Shown piece after piece: positions 62,794-64,000 of a stretch of DNA of 64,000 nt. The DNA is from Hyphomicrobiales bacterium. Its GTDB lineage: Bacteria > Pseudomonadota > Alphaproteobacteria > Rhizobiales > Xanthobacteraceae. Location: positions 1 to 64,000 of the forward strand of contig JAFKKG010000018.1 of the NCBI GenBank assembly GCA_017305715.1. The letters are read 5' to 3'. The number at the start of each line of letters is the position of its first letter. The stretch's first letter is position 1. The notes beneath the pieces are model-generated. The model had not been told where the DNA came from and ran no database searches. It was given only the letters and a program-made list of their open reading frames with translations. The position numbers and the translations under genes were made by a program.

Positions 62794-64000
62794 TCTGCGA
62801 ACCTGACCCGGCCATGATCGACAGGGGCCTGCCGCCCGCGGCGCGAGAAAATGCCGACGAGCACCGGGAACACCAGAAGGATCAACGACGGAGCGAGCAG
62901 GATTCCGCCAACGAGGACCAGGGCCAGCGGGCGCTGGACCTGCGATCCGACGGCGGTCGACAGAGCTGCCGGCAACAGGCCCACGCAAGCCGCATTGCAG
63001 GTCATCATCACGGGCCTGAACCGGGTTCGGCACGCTTCCGAGAGCGCCGTGATCCGGTCGACCCCTGTTTCCACGAGCTGGTTGAAATAGGAAAGCAGAA
63101 TGATGCCCTCCATGACCGAGATGCCGAACAGGGCGATGAACCCGATAGCGGCCGAGACGCTGAAGGGCGTTCCCGTGAGAAGGAGCGCGAAAATACCGCC
63201 GATGAGCGCCATTGGAATGACGCTCAAGGTGAGCAGCGTATCGGCAAGGGATGCAAAATTGAAGTAAAGCAGGATGCTGATCAGAAGGATCGTGAGCGGC
63301 ACGATGATCTTGAGGCGCGCGATCGCATCCTGGAGATTGCCGAATTCACCGACCCATTCGAGCCGGTAGCCGGACGGCAGCTTGACTTCCTCGGCGATGC
63401 GGCGCTGGGCTTCAAGGACGGTGCCACCGAGGTCGCGTCCGCGCACGCTGAACTTGATCGGCAAATAGCGCTGCTGCTGCTCGCGATAGATGAAGGATGC
63501 GCCGGAGACGAGGCTGACCGTCGCGACTTCCTTCAACGGAACCTGCGTCACGCTGTTGGTCGCGGGGTTCTGCGCGCCGATCGTCAGGCGGTCGATGGAC
63601 TCGACGCTCTGCCGGTAACGCTCCGCCAGGCGGACAATGATGGGAAAATGCCTGTCGCTGCCGTCTTCATAGACATCGCCGGCGGCCTGCCCGCCGATTG
63701 CGGTCTGGACGGCGGCGTTGATGTCGCCGGGCGCAAGGCCATAACGGCCGGCTGCAACGCGGTCGACATCGATGCGGATGGTCGGCTGTCCGACCGAATT
63801 GAACACCGCCAGGTCGGCGATCCCGGGTACGGTCTGGAGGACCGCTTTGATTTCGTTGGCTGTCCGCGTCAGGGCGCCGAGATCGTTGCCGAACAGCTTG
63901 ATCGAATTCTCGCCCTTTACGCCCGAGACCGCCTCCTGGACGTTGTCCTGAATGTACTGGGAAAAGTTGAATTCGATGCCCGGAAACGCCTCCGTCAACT
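62790..64000 (-). CDS. RND-family efflux pump subunit (CzcA/CusA-like), 5' part outside window
   Basis: The C-terminal 400 or so residues of an inner-membrane RND pump run off the window edge. It starts within PGIEFNFSQYIQDNVQEAVS, a porter-domain motif. The docking region, RLKIIVPLTILLISILLYFN and the later membrane helices (AAIGFIALFGISVMEGIILL, AALSTAVGSQVQRPLALVLV) fit the heavy-metal/HAE1-like class. The order pump then TolC fits a tripartite exporter. A metal substrate (Co, Zn, Ni, Cu, Ag) is possible, but the residues that would settle it are upstream of the window. Confidence 0.92.
   Translation of the reverse strand, partial: LTEAFPGIEFNFSQYIQDNVQEAVSGVKGENSIKLFGNDLGALTRTANEIKAVLQTVPGIADLAVFNSVGQPTIRIDVDRVAAGRYGLAPGDINAAVQTAIGGQAAGDVYEDGSDRHFPIIVRLAERYRQSVESIDRLTIGAQNPATNSVTQVPLKEVATVSLVSGASFIYREQQQRYLPIKFSVRGRDLGGTVLEAQRRIAEEVKLPSGYRLEWVGEFGNLQDAIARLKIIVPLTILLISILLYFNFASLADTLLTLSVIPMALIGGIFALLLTGTPFSVSAAIGFIALFGISVMEGIILLSYFNQLVETGVDRITALSEACRTRFRPVMMTCNAACVGLLPAALSTAVGSQVQRPLALVLVGGILLAPSLILLVFPVLVGIFSRRGRQAPVDHGRVRFAE

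Overview
The window is high-GC chromosomal DNA whose gene families and repeats point to an alphaproteobacterium of the Bradyrhizobium/Rhodopseudomonas group. The signs are a Bradyrhizobium-type flagellin, Bug-family (TctC-like) solute receptors, the aerobic (cob) cobalamin gene set, and palindromic repeats of the type common in that group. No rRNA, tRNA, CRISPR array or intact insertion sequence was seen. Most genes lie on the minus strand.

Layout. 0.5-9.7 kb: a DapA-like aldolase, flagellin, a large outer-membrane beta-barrel protein, an exported M1 aminopeptidase and phosphoglucomutase. 9.8-15.7 kb: a carboxylate-CoA catabolic operon (acyl-CoA ligase, double-hotdog hydratase, CaiB-type CoA transferase, Bug receptor) divergent from an IclR regulator with two matching palindromes. 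15.7-23.2 kb: a catabolic island with a two-component flavin monooxygenase, a LysR regulator, an ABC importer and an aberrant amidohydrolase. Fragments of a DinB-family gene bracket the island. Two nearly identical 38-bp promoter/operator sequences place both of its operons under what is probably one regulator. 23.2-29.5 kb: DinB protein, Tat-exported VOC protein, secreted TPR-CHAT protein and a Tat-exported serine hydrolase. 29.7-45.3 kb: a dipeptide-type ABC importer, an amidase, a molybdopterin oxidoreductase, then an operon with a homoprotocatechuate-type hydratase, FAH-family enzyme, RidA, amidohydrolase, FMN protein and Bug receptor facing an IclR regulator, followed by a short-chain dehydrogenase.

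45.4-61.2 kb is a cobalamin locus. BluB makes the lower ligand. A cobalamin riboswitch precedes btuB-btuC-btuD. cobC, btuF and cobD follow. A second riboswitch on the minus strand precedes DUF1636-cobP-cobW-cobN-cobO-cobQ. Import, cobalt insertion, adenosylation, amidation and nucleotide-loop assembly genes are therefore together. The window ends in a TolC-family protein and a truncated RND pump.

The most interesting region is the 15.7-23.2 kb island. It has a two-promoter LysR regulon with an apparently leaderless regulator mRNA, a monooxygenase/reductase pair of unknown substrate, a dedicated importer, and an amidohydrolase that has lost two of the canonical metal/catalytic residues.
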